Below are positions 24,501 to 35,411 of a DNA stretch of 64,000 nucleotides, piece after piece. The stretch covers positions 22,072,278 to 22,136,277 of the forward strand of contig CM119265.1 in the NCBI GenBank assembly GCA_051294375.1. Direction: 5' to 3'. The notes under the pieces were generated by a model, which ran no database searches, was not told where the DNA came from, and saw only the letters and a list, made by a program, of their open reading frames with translations. The stretch comes from Paraspadella gotoi. Taxonomy: Eukaryota; Chaetognatha. The translations under genes and the position numbers were made by a program. Numbering within the stretch: the first letter of the stretch is position 1; each line of letters opens with the position of its first letter.

Positions 24501-25415
24501 TCTCAGCCTGACGATTCTTACCTCGTCGCGGATCCCATCTGCACTTTTCTCTTCTCCGTCCTCGTCCTCGCCTCTACCATTTCCGTCCTGAGGGACGTTC
24601 TCACTGTGCTCATGGAAGCCACGCCGCGGGACATTAATTACAACCAAGTGAAAGCCGATTTGGAGGCGATCACAGGTAATATAAGACTTATAATTAAATA
24701 AACAAGAACGGTAATTCCAATGTGTTGTGTTAGAGGGTGTTGTGGGCGATGCACCGCAGCGACTTTATTTTAATGTGGACTTCCCTTTGATCACATGATA
24801 TGACATGACATGACATGACTTTTTTCGCCTGTATATTTATGACATGTACTGCATTAAAATTCCGTATTTTATTCCTTAGTTTTAGGAATTCCCGAAGGCG
24901 GCGCTAGCAGTCCATTAGATTTAAGGTTTTTTCTGTCTTAACAAATGAGTAACTAACGATAAGCAAATTATAATTTATATGCATTTTTAACGTAAGTGGG
25001 ATGTACCGACCGAAAAGTGACTTATAGAGTTGCTCCGCGAGTACTCGCAGCTCAACTAAAAAATAAAGTAAAGGCCATTTCCTCGTATCTTTTCTCTCCT
25101 TCGACCTTTAGGTGTACGACACGCCCACTCCTTGCACGTCTGGAGTTTGACGCTCGACAAATACGCGTTGGCCGTTCATCTAGGCGTCAATGCCGCCTCT
25201 GACAAACAAGGCATATTAAATAAGGTAAACTTAATACACGAGGAGAACGCCTTCATTTGCAGGTAACCACGCCATCTGCCACTTCCATTTTTTTTTTTTG
25301 CCAGGCTTCTCAGCTCCTTCAGCAAAAATACAACATACACCATTGCACGATCCAAGTGGAAGACTTCGAGGAGTCAATGTCGTCTTGCTCGAGATGTGTT
25401 GGGCCGAAAAAATGA
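21579..25415 (+). CDS. Zinc transporter of the SLC30A2/3/4/8 (ZnT) clade, one frame break
   Basis: Ten exons: 21579-21636, 21741-21815, 21880-22071, 22144-22331, 22805-22953, 23769-24003, 24086-24444, 24507-24675, 25112-25224, 25305-25415; about 549 aa. ZnTs export Zn2+ from cytosol into vesicles in exchange for H+. Seen: an HCH motif in the N-terminal cytosolic part (exon 4), TM1 (CFIFMIGEIAG), metal-site motif TDAAHLASD, FGFHRIE, a His-rich loop (HGHSHGHG) enlarged by about 90 Ser/Pro-rich residues, the second HxxxD (HVIGD) and the C-terminal domain (HSLHVWSLT, CTIQVEDF, SCSRC). Exon 4 needs one extra base near 22243-22252 to read from HCHPP into TM1; with it every phase fits. The exon 4 donor is followed by GA instead of GT. 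Introns 5 and 8 hold dispersed repeats. Confidence 0.9.
24704..24810 (+). repeat. Dispersed repeat in ZnT intron 8, also at 61203-61290
   Basis: Shares AACAAGAACGGT, AATGTGTGTTG (one gap here), GCAGCGACTTT and TGATCAC with 61203-61290. Origin unknown. Confidence 0.6.
25008..25070 (+). repeat. 3' end of hairpin-ended composite repeat
   Basis: GACCGAAAAGTGACTTATAG, then an imperfect hairpin at 25028-25057 (arms AGTTG..GCGAGT and ACTCGC..CAACT) and AAAA. Same 3' end as at 56170-56240 and 58920-58985. Confidence 0.7.
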
Positions 25416-25871
25416 AATCGGCTTCCATTGGACTCTTCTCGTTTCTACTTTGTCTTCCACTTTAAGTCTACAAAAAACAAAACAAAAAAATCACTGGCTT
25501 TCGCTTGGAATTGGATCCTTTTTAATATTATTCTCTACTAATCGCTTCTCTTACAATTTTTTTTAGATTTTTCTATTTTTAAATAGTTTTTATCCTAGAA
25601 TCCGAGGTCGTCGCATCGAATTCACTCGACGTTTTCGAAAATTGACCGACCTGTTTGGGGACGAATATGAACACAAATTTATATGACGCTCTTGTTAAAA
25701 AAATTGCTTATATATTTTTTTACGAAAGCACCACAACCATATTCGGCGATAAACTCGAACTCTCCAGTTGAATTTTGGTTCATCTTTTTACAGTTATATT
25801 GAGAAACAATAGTTATAGCTAAACCCCTAAATAAATTAACTTTACCACCGACACCAAAAAGAATTTCGACG
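25416..25871. other. Spacer between ZnT and PRDX5
   Basis: No gene or repeat recognised; AT-rich with a T/A-rich stretch near 25555-25590. Confidence 0.4.
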
Positions 25872-26593
25872 ATGTTGTCTTCCACTTTGATCGCGCGGTT
25901 GAGGCCCACGTCTATGGGGTTGAGGAGATCCTTTTCCGTTTCCTCTTCCGTCAGCATCAAAGTAGGCGACAAGCTTCCCGAAGTCACACTCTTCGAGGAA
26001 ACTCCGGGCGGAAAGGTGAGCGCGACTATTTTTTGCCTAAAAGTTAAATTTGTAATTTACCTTCTCAATTCTCACCCTTCGAAAAAGGTGGAGTTGGGCC
26101 GACTCTTCAACGGCAAAAAAGGAGTGCTCTTCGGAGTTCCGGGGGCCTTCACTCCCAACTGCTCCGCCTCTCACGTGCCTGGTTTCGTCACCAACCTGAA
26201 CGCCCTCAAGGCCAAGGGCGTCCAGGAGGTGGCCTGCGTCAGCGTCAACGATCCTTTCGTTATGAAGGCCTGGGGCGACGAGCAAGGCGCTACCGGCAAG
26301 ATTCGCATGCTGGCCGACACCACCGGAGATTTTACCAAAGCCGCCGACTTGGAACTGGATTTGTCCGCAGTTTTGGGAAACGTCAGGTGAGACGAAAAGC
26401 GAAACGTACTGACGACTGCATGATTTGATAATCTTTTTTTATACTAAATGCCAATACGCCCATTTCTGATTTCTTCAGGTGCAAGAGATTCGCAATGGTG
26501 GTCGATAATGGAGTCGTCAGAGAGCTCTTGGTCGAGCCGGACGGAACCGGACTCACCAACAGCGTCGCCTCCAGTGTTTTGGAAAAGCTGTGA
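25872..26593 (+). CDS. PRDX5: Peroxiredoxin-5, probably mitochondrial
   Basis: Three exons: 25872-26015, 26088-26386, 26479-26593; 185 aa. PRDX5 is a thiol peroxidase reducing H2O2, alkyl peroxides and peroxynitrite using thioredoxin. The N-terminus (LIARLRPTSMGLRRSFSV) has the basic, hydroxylated character of a mitochondrial import signal. The core has FGVPGAFTPNCSASHVPG with the peroxidatic Cys near residue 73 and the Thr three residues before it, VACVSVNDPFVMKAW, MLADTTGDFTKA and the C-terminal VVRELLVEPDGTGLTNS. The residues at the usual C-terminal resolving Cys position (LELDLSAVLG) lack Cys, so this may act as a 1-Cys form or use another Cys. Confidence 0.95.
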
Positions 26594-26865
26594 TGTGTTT
26601 GGGTTTTTGTACCCGAGAGCAATATGTACGTACGGATAACGGAGATAAATACTTTGCTTCTTCGCGAAATTGCTAACAGTTACCTACCGTTTAAATAAGG
26701 AAAATCTCACAACTCTTAGTCTTTACAACTTTGTTCAACCTGTGATTTTTTTTATTTTCTTTCAAGATATCACCGATTATCGAGTTATCGATTTTATTTT
26801 CCGCTCCTAATGTTTAAGTATTTTTAATATTTCGGATAATCAGGTTGAATTATTCAATTTTCAAA

Positions 26866-29800
26866 ATGCGGCAACTCCTTTGCCGCTGTTTCCTCTTGAC
26901 GGCGCTCATCGCTGCGTCCCTTTTCCTCTTCTCCTCTGCCGATTCCGCGGCAGGTGGCGGGGATGAGCCGGCGTCGGAAGCGCCTCTGGTGTCGACCCTC
27001 GACGTGATCATCATCGTGGTCGCCGTCCTCCTCGCCACGTGGTATTTCTTTTTCCGGGAAAAGGAGCCAGAATTCAAGCAGTCTTACGTGTCCGTGGACG
27101 ACGGAGGTGTTAAGGAAGACGCCGAGGAAGAGAACACTCTCGTCTCAAAACTTAAGGTATTGCCAGTATTGCCTCTTTCCGTCATTTCTCTTTCCGTATT
27201 CTTGATTATTTTCGGCGCTTTGTTTTCAGGCTCGTGGTCGGAAAGTCGTCGTCTTTTATGGAAGTCAAACCGGGACGGCCGAAGACTTCGCAACTCGTTT
27301 GGCGAAGGAGTCCGCTAAGTACGGAGTCAAAGGTATGTGAAAACAGAGAGAGAATTTAAAAATAATTTCTATGCAGTATAGTTCACTCCCCAGAAATTTT
27401 CTGAGTATCTGGATAAAATGTTTTCTGGATAATATGTTAACGGAATATTCTTATCGTCGCTGTTGTTCAGGTATAGCCATCGATCCCGAAGAGATCGGGG
27501 ACAACGATCAAATCGTCCAATTGAAGGAGATCGACGACCACTTGGCCGTCTTTTGCATGGCCACATACGGCGAGGGAGACCCCACCGACAACGCGCAGGA
27601 CCTTAAGGTCTTTTGTGTGACTGCAACAACTACTATTACGCTATAATTAAACAACAAAAACATTGATTCGTTCCCGCGAACGCAGGAATGGCTGACAGAC
27701 GGGAACACGGATTTGTCGGGAATCAACTACGCCGTCTTCGGTCTAGGCAACAAGACCTACGAGCACTTCAACGCCATGGGCAAGTACGTGGACAAACGTC
27801 TGGAGGAGTTGGGCGCCTCTCGACTCTACGAACTCGGACTCGGCGACGACGACGGCAACATCGAGGAAGACTTCATCCGGTGGCGGGAAGGCTTTTGGCC
27901 TGCGGTCGCCGAGTCCAAGGGATGGAAGCTGGTCGAAGAGCAAGAAGGTCCTCGCCTTTTAAGAGAATTCGATTTTGATGGTGAAGCTAATTTGGTTTCA
28001 TTTCTTTTGTAGGCGTCCGTCAGTTTAACCTGACGATTCATGACTTGGAATCCCTGCAAACGACCCAAGTCTTCCACGGGGAACCGGCCCGGCTACAGTC
28101 ATTCGTCAAGCAGGTTTATTCTCGAGTTAATCCAAACTTTCAGGGATACTATCTTTCTTTTTCGATCCTCAGAAAGCACCTTTCGACGCGAAAAATCCAT
28201 TCTTGTCGCCGATTAAGACAATTCGCGAGCTGCACACCGCGCTTTCCGAACGCTCCTGCATGCACATTGAATTCGATTTGGACGGATCGCGACTTCGCTA
28301 TGACGCTGGCGATCATTTGGCGGGTATCGTGAAGAGACAATCCTTGTCCTTTTTTGGCGTATTGTGCTTGATAGCTTTTTCCCCTCTTCAGTTTATCCCA
28401 CGAATGACCCGAAGGCAGTGGAACGCATCGCGGAATTGCTCGGCGCGGATCTCGATCAACTCATGACCCTCACTAACACGGAGGAGGATGCTAAGAAAAA
28501 ACATCCTTTCCCTTGTCCCTGCACTTACCGAACGGCTCTGACGCACTACTTGGACATCAACAACCCACCTCGAACCAACGTCCTCCGCGAACTCTCCCTC
28601 TACGCCTCCGATCCGGCCGAGGCGGAGAAACTCAAGCGGATGGGAATCGGCGCCGACAAAGAGGCCTACAACGCGTGGATCCTCGAATCTGCGAGGTTAT
28701 TGTCGTCCGTTGGTTGGAGTCGAATTTAAACCGTTTGTAAGTGGGTTTTTTCAAGCACTCCCCCTCCCTCACAGGAACCTTGTGGCGATTTTAGAGGATA
28801 TGCCGAGCTGCAAACCTCCGATCGACCTTTTGTGCGAACTGCTTCCCAGACTTCAGGCCCGATACTATTCTATTTCCTCGTCGCCCAAGGGTGAGTCTCC
28901 CGAGTTATGACGGCTATGAACCGCTTTTTTTATTATTTTTATCTTCTTTATTTTTGTCCATAGCCTTCGACAAATCTGTGACCATCACCGCCATCTGGAC
29001 CAAAGGGAAGACGAAAACCGGACGAGATTGGAACGGCGTCGCCACCACCTTTTTGAAAAGGAAACAACCCGAAGTCGATAGCAGTAAGTACAGAGGCAAT
29101 TGAGATTTAGATATTCGTCGCAAGATCGATAATTTTTTCCCAGAATTTAACGATTTAATTCTGTAATTGCAGTCGGCGACGGAGCGGAAACTCCACGACC
29201 CAAGGTTCCCATCTACGTCCGTAAAAGCGCGTTCCGTCTTCCGTACAGACACCAGACGCCGGTGGTGATGATCGGACCTGGGACCGGTTTGGCTCCCTTT
29301 ATGGGCTTCATCCAGGAGCGTGATCGAGCGAGGAGGGATGGCAAACCTATAGGCGAAACTATCCTTTACTTTGGATGTCGAAAGAGCAACGTCGATTTTC
29401 TTTACGAGAAGGTCCGGCATGGCTTTAAATATTAATGAAACTTCAAATATGAATTAAACACACCGAAAAAAAAAAATCATTAAGGTTTTTCCGCTTTGTC
29501 CCGTGAATATACCGCTTTTCAACTTTTTTTGCAGGAGCTGCGCGAATTCGAAAAGAATGGAACTCTGTCTAAGTTATACCTCGCCTTTTCGAGGGAGACG
29601 GCCGAGAAACTTTACGTACAAACTCTCCTACGGCAAAACAAGGAAGAGGTATGACGACTGTGAGGACGTAATCTGGTTTTGTTATATGCAATATACATTA
29701 TACAATTCGATTCATAATTTATGTAATGCCTCGCTATCCAGACTTGGTCGCTCCTGCAAAAAGGCGCTCACATCTACGTCTGCGGCGACGCGAAAAACAT

Positions 29801-29993
29801 GGCGCGCGACGTTCGGCATGTTTTGGAAGATATCGTCAAGGATTGCGGAGGTTACACTTCGCAGCAGGTCAGTGAAAGAGCGCGCTAGAGTCTTATTTCT
29901 CTGTTGTAATTTTTTTCAAATCTTTAACAGGTTGCCGACTATTTGAAGCAACTTCAAGTGAAAGGAAAATATCAGATGGACGTTTGGAGCTAA
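26866..29993 (+). CDS. POR: NADPH-cytochrome P450 reductase
   Basis: Thirteen exons: 26866-27156, 27230-27332, 27471-27607, 27686-27947, 28013-28113, 28173-28323, 28392-28695, 28775-28890, 28964-29083, 29173-29411, 29535-29648, 29742-29867, 29931-29993; 708 aa, all phases consistent. It transfers electrons from NADPH through FAD and FMN to microsomal P450s at the ER. FMN domain: FYGSQTGTAEDFA near residue 105, ATYGEGDPTDNA, FGLGNKTYEHFN, LGLGDDDGNIEEDF. FAD domain: ARYYSISSSP. NADPH domain: MIGPGTGLAPFMGF, FGCRKSNVDFLY, LAFSRE, YVCGDAKNMARDV and the C-terminal VWS whose Trp covers the flavin. The N-terminus has two hydrophobic segments, a signal-peptide-like one (residues 2-25) and the usual anchor (about 48-66). 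Confidence 0.97.
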
Positions 29994-30486
29994 ACGAATT
30001 TGAAATCAACGGGCGCATGAACAATTTTAGACTGTTTCGCAGTTGATTATATGACGTAGATGATATTTGATAAACATTAGATGGACATTTTTACTAATCG
30101 ATGACGCATTGCTTGCGTGCACGTTTTATCAGTGCCTTGATTTTACCGGGACTTAGTCGTTTTTCGGGATTATATTTTTGCTAATCTTTTTCCTAAAAAA
30201 TAGTCACCTGTGCTTACTATTAAAGATGGTTAATATATATTTTATAGTCTATGCTGGTCTGTGCTAGTCTTCCATTTTTCATTCCGTTATTTTGTATTGT
30301 TTTTCAATTGATTTTCCGACAACCTACAATCGTGTAATTGGTTATAAATTTATAATGTTCAAAAACGGCATTGTTTTTTATTTGGAATAAAAATTTCGAT
30401 TTTAGAAGGATTGTTTCTTTCATATTCATAATTCCACCGATCGAAATGAAAGCGAAAAAGATTTTCCCCTGGAAGGAAAGGCAGAC
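29994..30486. other. Spacer between POR and SDR
   Basis: AT-rich; no gene or repeat recognised. An open frame on the - strand across 30304-30663 overlaps SDR exon 1 antisense and has no support. Confidence 0.4.
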
Positions 30487-31611
30487 ATGGGATCCAAAGT
30501 GGCGTTGGTGCAGGGCGCTAGTCGCGGAATCGGCCTCCAATTTTGTCGTCATATTCTCTCTCGCCATTCTGATGCCACCGGTGAGGAATCGTCGGTTAAG
30601 ATAAACGTACATTAAAAAAAAACATTTGCAATGGCTTTCTTCATTCCATCGGAATTGGCTCATAACACTTACCTTTCCCGATTAAGTGATCGCGACCTGC
30701 CGTGATCCTCAAGGAAAATCTGCTTCGGGTCTGCGTGATTTGCGCGCCGAATTTCGAGGAGACGAAGGTCCGTTGAAGATAGTCAAACTCGACCTGACAA
30801 ACGAGCAAGAAGTCGATCGCGTCGGTGAGAAGAGGTGCATCAGTTTTTTGTCTTTTCTGTTGTCAAATGACCACTTTTGCTGCTTCGCCTCAGGTTCCGA
30901 GGTGGGCGAGCTGAGTGACAAATTAGATCTATTGATTAATTGCGCGGGAATGCTTCATCCAAGCGGCCTCGGAGAAAAGTCATTGAGGTTTGAATAATCG
31001 AGCATGAAACGAACAATTTAAACATGGGTCCAATTAACTGCTTCAATGAAACTAACAGGGAAGTCTCGCTGTCCGGACTGACGGCAACTATGACGACCAA
31101 CGCCTTGGGGCCACTGCTGGTCTCGAAGTCGTTGGCGCCTCTTCTTCACAAGGGCTCGGGCGGATTCGGAAAGACCACTGGCGCCAAAGATGACCACAAG
31201 GCCATCTTGGTTAATGTATCGGCCAGGGTCGGCAGCATCGGCGACAACGGGTTCGGCGGATGGTATAGCTACAGGATGTCCAAAGCGGGTGAGTTTGGCT
31301 TCCAAACTGAGGTGTGGTCCTTTGCTTTTTTTATTATCCTCGCTTGCTTTTCTATTGATCTCCAGCGCTAAACATGGCGACGAAGAACCTGAGCATTGAG
31401 TTGGGCCGCGGATCTCGGAAGGTTGTCTGCGTCGCCCTTCACCCTGGAACAGTGGACACTGATCTCACCTCACCCTACCGCAAGAATCTTCCCGAAGATA
31501 AAATCTTCACTCGGAATATTCGGTCAAGCGATTAATGTCGATCGTAGACGGACTCACTCTGGACGACTCTGGATCTTATTTGGGTTGGGACGGAAAGTCA
31601 TTCCGTTTTGA
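30487..31611 (+). CDS. C-factor/sniffer-like short-chain dehydrogenase, last exon with frame breaks
   Basis: Exons 30487-30580, 30687-30824, 30894-30987, 31059-31288 and 31366 to about 31611. Classical SDR fold: dinucleotide motif GASRGIG, DLTNEQEV (adenine-side Asp), LLINCAG, active-site Ser in VNVSARVGSIGDN and YSYRMSK (YxxxK). Closest in style to the C-factor/sniffer carbonyl reductase group; substrate unknown. In exon 5 the frame ends early after KIFTR, while shifting one base near 31508-31512 restores EYSVKRLMSIVDGLTLDD and WDGK, as expected for the family. A second one-base shift near 31595-31600 would give a terminal KVIPF stop at 31611; alternatively an intron there joins sequence after 31677. 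The scramblase start follows within about 200 bp. Confidence 0.82.
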
Positions 31612-31803
31612 TTTCACTTTCGTCCCTCTCGTTTTGTTTTTTTATACTTACTGTTTTCTCGTTTTTTTTGCAGTCCTGAGTTTATCAGAGAGCAATTTTA
31701 AGCCGAGCCTCGTTGCCAATAGCGACGAAATTTAAAAACGAAACTGCCTTTAAACTTCGAGCACGCCTTAAAAAACTCTTCAGCCTCTATTAACGACGAC
31801 GAC

Positions 31804-34501
31804 ATGGGCGATCACCCTGTTGTGGTTCAACCAGGGCAGTACGGAGCGCAGTACACCCAACCGGGTGCTGTGCAAGTTCAACCCGGTAAGTTTAGTGAAA
31901 GTGTAAGTTTAGTGAAACAGCCTTGCAGAATACCTGCTTGTTATCTTCTTATCTATTGTATAGTGTAGATGGAGTGCCTTTAAACCACCAAAAGCCTGTC
32001 TCATAAGTCAGGGAACAGATAGCTTTATTCTATTAAATGAATGGATAATTTATTATATTGTTCTGTACCAATATCATAAAATTCAGCTCCTGGTATTTTG
32101 CAGTGCTAGTACCGCACCGGAGACTCTACAATATACTATTCCCGATACATAATACTTAAGGGAGTAGGTCTATTTCATACAATATGAAACATCTCTTTGA
32201 AAATATTATACCCACTTCAATTACTAGGAAGCCAGGTTCACTGGGAGTGAATATAGAGTAGACTGTGGACGAGAGTCTTTGATTGAAAGCTTGCAAGAAA
32301 CCTGCTATGTTATTCATCTTGTTAAGTTGTGATATCAGATGGCTCTTAAACCATCACAAAGAGCCTGTCCAAAGTCAGGACAAGGATAGCTACTATTATT
32401 AAATGAATGGATAATTTATTATATTGGGTTGTACCAATTTCATAACATACAATTTAACTTCTTCTTCCGTCACGTCAGGCGCTCAAAACTGGATGCCGGC
32501 ACCTGCGCAGGCGCCGCCCAATTGTCCACCGGGTAGGAAACGCCTTCTTTCCCTCGGTTCCTTTTCCTTCGGCCCAGCTCCGTCAAAAATCTCATCTCAC
32601 CTGTCGGATTTCGATATTCTTTTCAGGTCTGGAGTATCTGACCCTCGTGGACCAAATTCTAGTGAAGCAAAAGGTGGAGGTTTTCGAGTTGCTCACTGGA
32701 TGTGAAATGAAGAATAAGTACATCGTCCAGAATTCGATGGGTCAGCAGGTTTATTACGTGAAGGAAGACGTGGATTGTTGCACAAGGTAACAATTGCGTT
32801 CGACGTTTGGTTATTCCTTTCGAAGATATAAAGCAACCGTATTCAAATATTCCTATTTGTTCTTTATTTTAGGCAGTTTTGCGGTCCAGCCCGCCCGTTC
32901 GATATGATCATTACCGACAACTACGAACGGGAAGTCATGCACTTTTACCGACCTTTCCGGTGTGGACCTTGCAGCTGGTGCGGCGGCTGCTGCCAAATGG
33001 TAAATATGTGGCGAATCCTAAATTCACCTCCCGTATAGCTTGGTGAAACTCTGCTCGTCCCATTGGCTTGGACAGCTAAGTACTCGTTCACCAACCGTGA
33101 GTTCCGGGTTCAATCCCCTCTCGATCACGCCGGTTAAAGTGTGATGGTGTCGGCATAAACATGCCAGTGGCATGGGGTGGTCACTGCAGGTCCAAAGTCC
33201 AGAGCGCCAGCTGTTGGTAGATGCCTCACACCCCAGGCATCACACATGTCGTCCCGTTGCCATAAGTGGTGAGCCCTACTTTCGAACACGCAACCGCTGC
33301 GCACCGTGCGCCCACGCTTACGGTATGCATATTACGCCTATGCCCTACTTCTCTGGTAACTCTCCAGATTTGCCCGCTCGCCCGCTCTCACTAAGGCAAT
33401 GAGATCAACACCTTCTCTCAGACATCTCCTCAGGATTGAGACCCTTGTGGAGAAGTCTGGTGGGGGGATCCAGTGGCAGCGAGCCTTAAAGCTGCCTCAC
33501 TCTGTCCGTCCTCAGCCTTGTCTCAATGGCTGAGCAGGCTAAATCATCTCGTTACAACCGTGCGTCCTGGGTTAAATCCCTGGGTATCCCGGTTATGGCT
33601 TAAATGTGTGGCAGAGCTGGTCTAAACATGCCAGTGACAGGAGGCGGTCACTGAGGCTCCGCAGCCTCTACGCCAGTTGGTGAGATACTCCGCGCCCGGG
33701 TATCATAGGCATTCCTCCCATTGCTATAAGTTTCCATTTTTCTTTATTTCCCTCAATCACAGATTTTTAATTCACTATATTTTTTCCCCCTTTCCCCTCG
33801 CTCAATTTAACAGGAAATTGAGATCGAATCCCCTCCGGGTCAGATCATCGGCTTCGTCAAACAAGATCCAACTTTCTGCATTCCCAAGTTCACCATTTAC
33901 GGAGCCGACAAGACGACTCCGATGCTCAAGATTGTCGGGCCCTGCTGCCCCATCGCCTGCTGCGCCGACGTCGAGTTCCAGGTTGACAATGAAAATTAAA
34001 AAAAATAAATTAAATTAAATTAAATATTCACTTATTAATATTATGAAATTGGTACAACCAATATAAAAATTATCCATTCATTTAATAAATAAGCTATTTA
34101 TATATATATTATTTAATTGCTCCCGCTGACATTTTTTGCTCCCGACTCTTTTTTCCCTCGATCCTCTCCATCTTTATTCTTCTCCATTTTTTCTTTCTTC
34201 CATATTTCCTTCTCACTCTTATCCTCTTTCCCACCATCCTTTTCTTTTTCCCCCTTCACCACCCTTTCCTCCTCCTCCTCCTCCCATATATTCGCTCCTT
34301 TTCAAGGTTCTGGACCTCAGCGAAGCGAACAAGATCGGAACAGTGACGAAACAGTGGACGGGTTTCCTCCGCGAGGCCTTCACCGACGCCGACCACTTCG
34401 GCATCACGTTTCCGCTCGACCTCGACGTCAAAGTCAAAGCCTCGCTGCTCGGCGCCCTCATGCTCATCGATTTCATGTACTTTGAGCACAACCAGAATTG
34501 A
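31804..34501 (+). CDS. Phospholipid scramblase family protein, copy A
   Basis: Six exons: 31804-31885, 32479-32532, 32627-32786, 32873-32999, 33814-33981, 34307-34501; 261 aa. PLSCR proteins are single-pass membrane proteins proposed to move phospholipids between leaflets on Ca2+ rise. Seen: a short Pro/Gln-rich N-terminus, [14 protein letters not shown] at the domain start, a Cys-rich palmitoylation-type cluster (CGPCSWCGGCCQM), GQIIGFVKQD, the Ca2+-binding-like TDADHFGITFPLDLD near residues 224-238 and a C-terminal hydrophobic helix ([15 protein letters not shown]). Introns 1 and 4-5 are large and packed with repeats. A second copy lies at 45.4-48.9 kb on the same strand. Confidence 0.95.
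31960..32105 (+). repeat. Repeat D, first copy in scramblase A intron 1
   Basis: Blocks CTTTAAACCACCAAAAGCCT, AAGTCAGGGA, GATAGCTTTATT, TAAATGAATGGATAATTTA and CTGTACCAATATCATAA recur in the same order at 32310-32450. Partial copies lie inverted at 34010-34100 and direct at 36405-36512. Confidence 0.75.
32310..32450 (+). repeat. Repeat D, second copy in scramblase A intron 1
   Basis: Direct copy of 31960-32105, including TAAATGAATGGATAATTTA and TTGTACCAATTTCATAA; ends just before exon 2 of scramblase A. Confidence 0.75.
33050..33266 (+). mobile_element. tRNA-derived SINE, intron 4 of scramblase A
   Basis: A pol III box B-like GGGTTCAATCCC sits near 33108, after a tRNA-like head. The tail matches the shared SINE tail: AACATGCCAGTGGCATGGGG, GGTCACTGCAGGTCC, GCGCCAGCTGTTGG, GGCATCACAC, CGTTGCCATAAG. 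Confidence 0.65.
33470..33730 (+). mobile_element. tRNA-derived SINE, subfamily B, copy 1
   Basis: Box A-like TGGCTGAGCAGG (near 33530) and box B-like GGTTAAATCCC flank a tRNA-like head; tail with GCCAGTGACAGGAGGCGGTC, 33643 onward, ending in TTGCTATAAG. Closely similar along its whole length to 36512-36750. Lies in intron 4 of scramblase A. Confidence 0.75.
34010..34100 (-). repeat. Inverted partial copy of repeat D
   Basis: Reverse complement of the 3' half of repeat D (TTATGAAATTGGTACAACCA, TTATCCATTCATTTAATA). Lies in intron 5 of scramblase A, so intron 1 and intron 5 copies could pair in the pre-mRNA. Confidence 0.7.
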
Positions 34502-35339
34502 GGACAGAAACATCTGCCCTTTCGTGGTACGATGTCAAAAATAAACAAGAGCATGTATCAGCGCTTAAAAGTTAAAAGGAAAAAAATTCCCTTTTTGAAT
34601 TTCCCTTTTGATTGTTTCCAAATATCTTTGTCGTTTTAGTCGTATTTGTGATTTACGACTTTTATTTTGCTATTATTGAATACTTTTACTATTATTTGTA
34701 CTACGCTGTTCTCCCACTTTTTTATGTCACTTTAAACTCGTGCATTATACCACGTTAAAATTAGCTTGCCTAGTTATAAAAAAAATTGGTCATGGGATCT
34801 ATTATTCTGATTAAGTGGGTACGTCATCGAAATGTTTTAACGTTAAGTTAGTGACCCTTTTTTTTGCTAACAATCGCTGAATTGTGATTACTAAAGGGTT
34901 TTTGCTACTTGCCATGTATTTTTGTCGAGGTTGGTATATTTTTTATGTTGGTTTACGATTACTATTTCAAAAACAGTATTCGGAAGGTTTTTCTTATTTT
35001 TTTTCTTTTTGTACAAACCTCTTATGTGGACTGTCGAGGGATCTAGTCACGATTTTATTTTTACTTTATTCTTTAGCGAAATTAAATGTGCTCGATGCAC
35101 AAAGCACTTAGTACTTAGTACTTAGTTGCTGAGAAATCAAATTCTCAAATTTCACTGCCCAGTGCCCTATCGTTGAAGATTAAATCCCAATCATGTGTCG
35201 TAATTTTGTGACGGTCATTCTCGATTTGTTTACCGTGTCTATTTTATATTCTCGGAAATAAAAACATTTGAAACTATCTAAAAATCTTATGCTTGACACA
35301 AAGTTACTAAAGTTAGAGTATTCAATCGCCGTCAAATGT
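34502..35339. other. Spacer after scramblase A
   Basis: Contains scramblase A 3' sequence (AATAAA at about 34541). Later sequence is AT-rich with a short TACTTAG tandem near 35108-35126; no gene supported. Confidence 0.45.
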
Positions 35340-35349
35340 NNNNNNNNNN
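35340..35349. other. Assembly gap (10 N)
   Basis: Ten N, probably a placeholder for a gap of unknown size. The missing 3' end of the secreted-protein gene on the - strand may lie here. Confidence 0.95.
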
Positions 35350-35411
35350 CACCAAAAGAAGGGACTCCCTTTTTTCGCTCCACCACTTTTTTTTCAATTT
35401 TAACGACTCAC

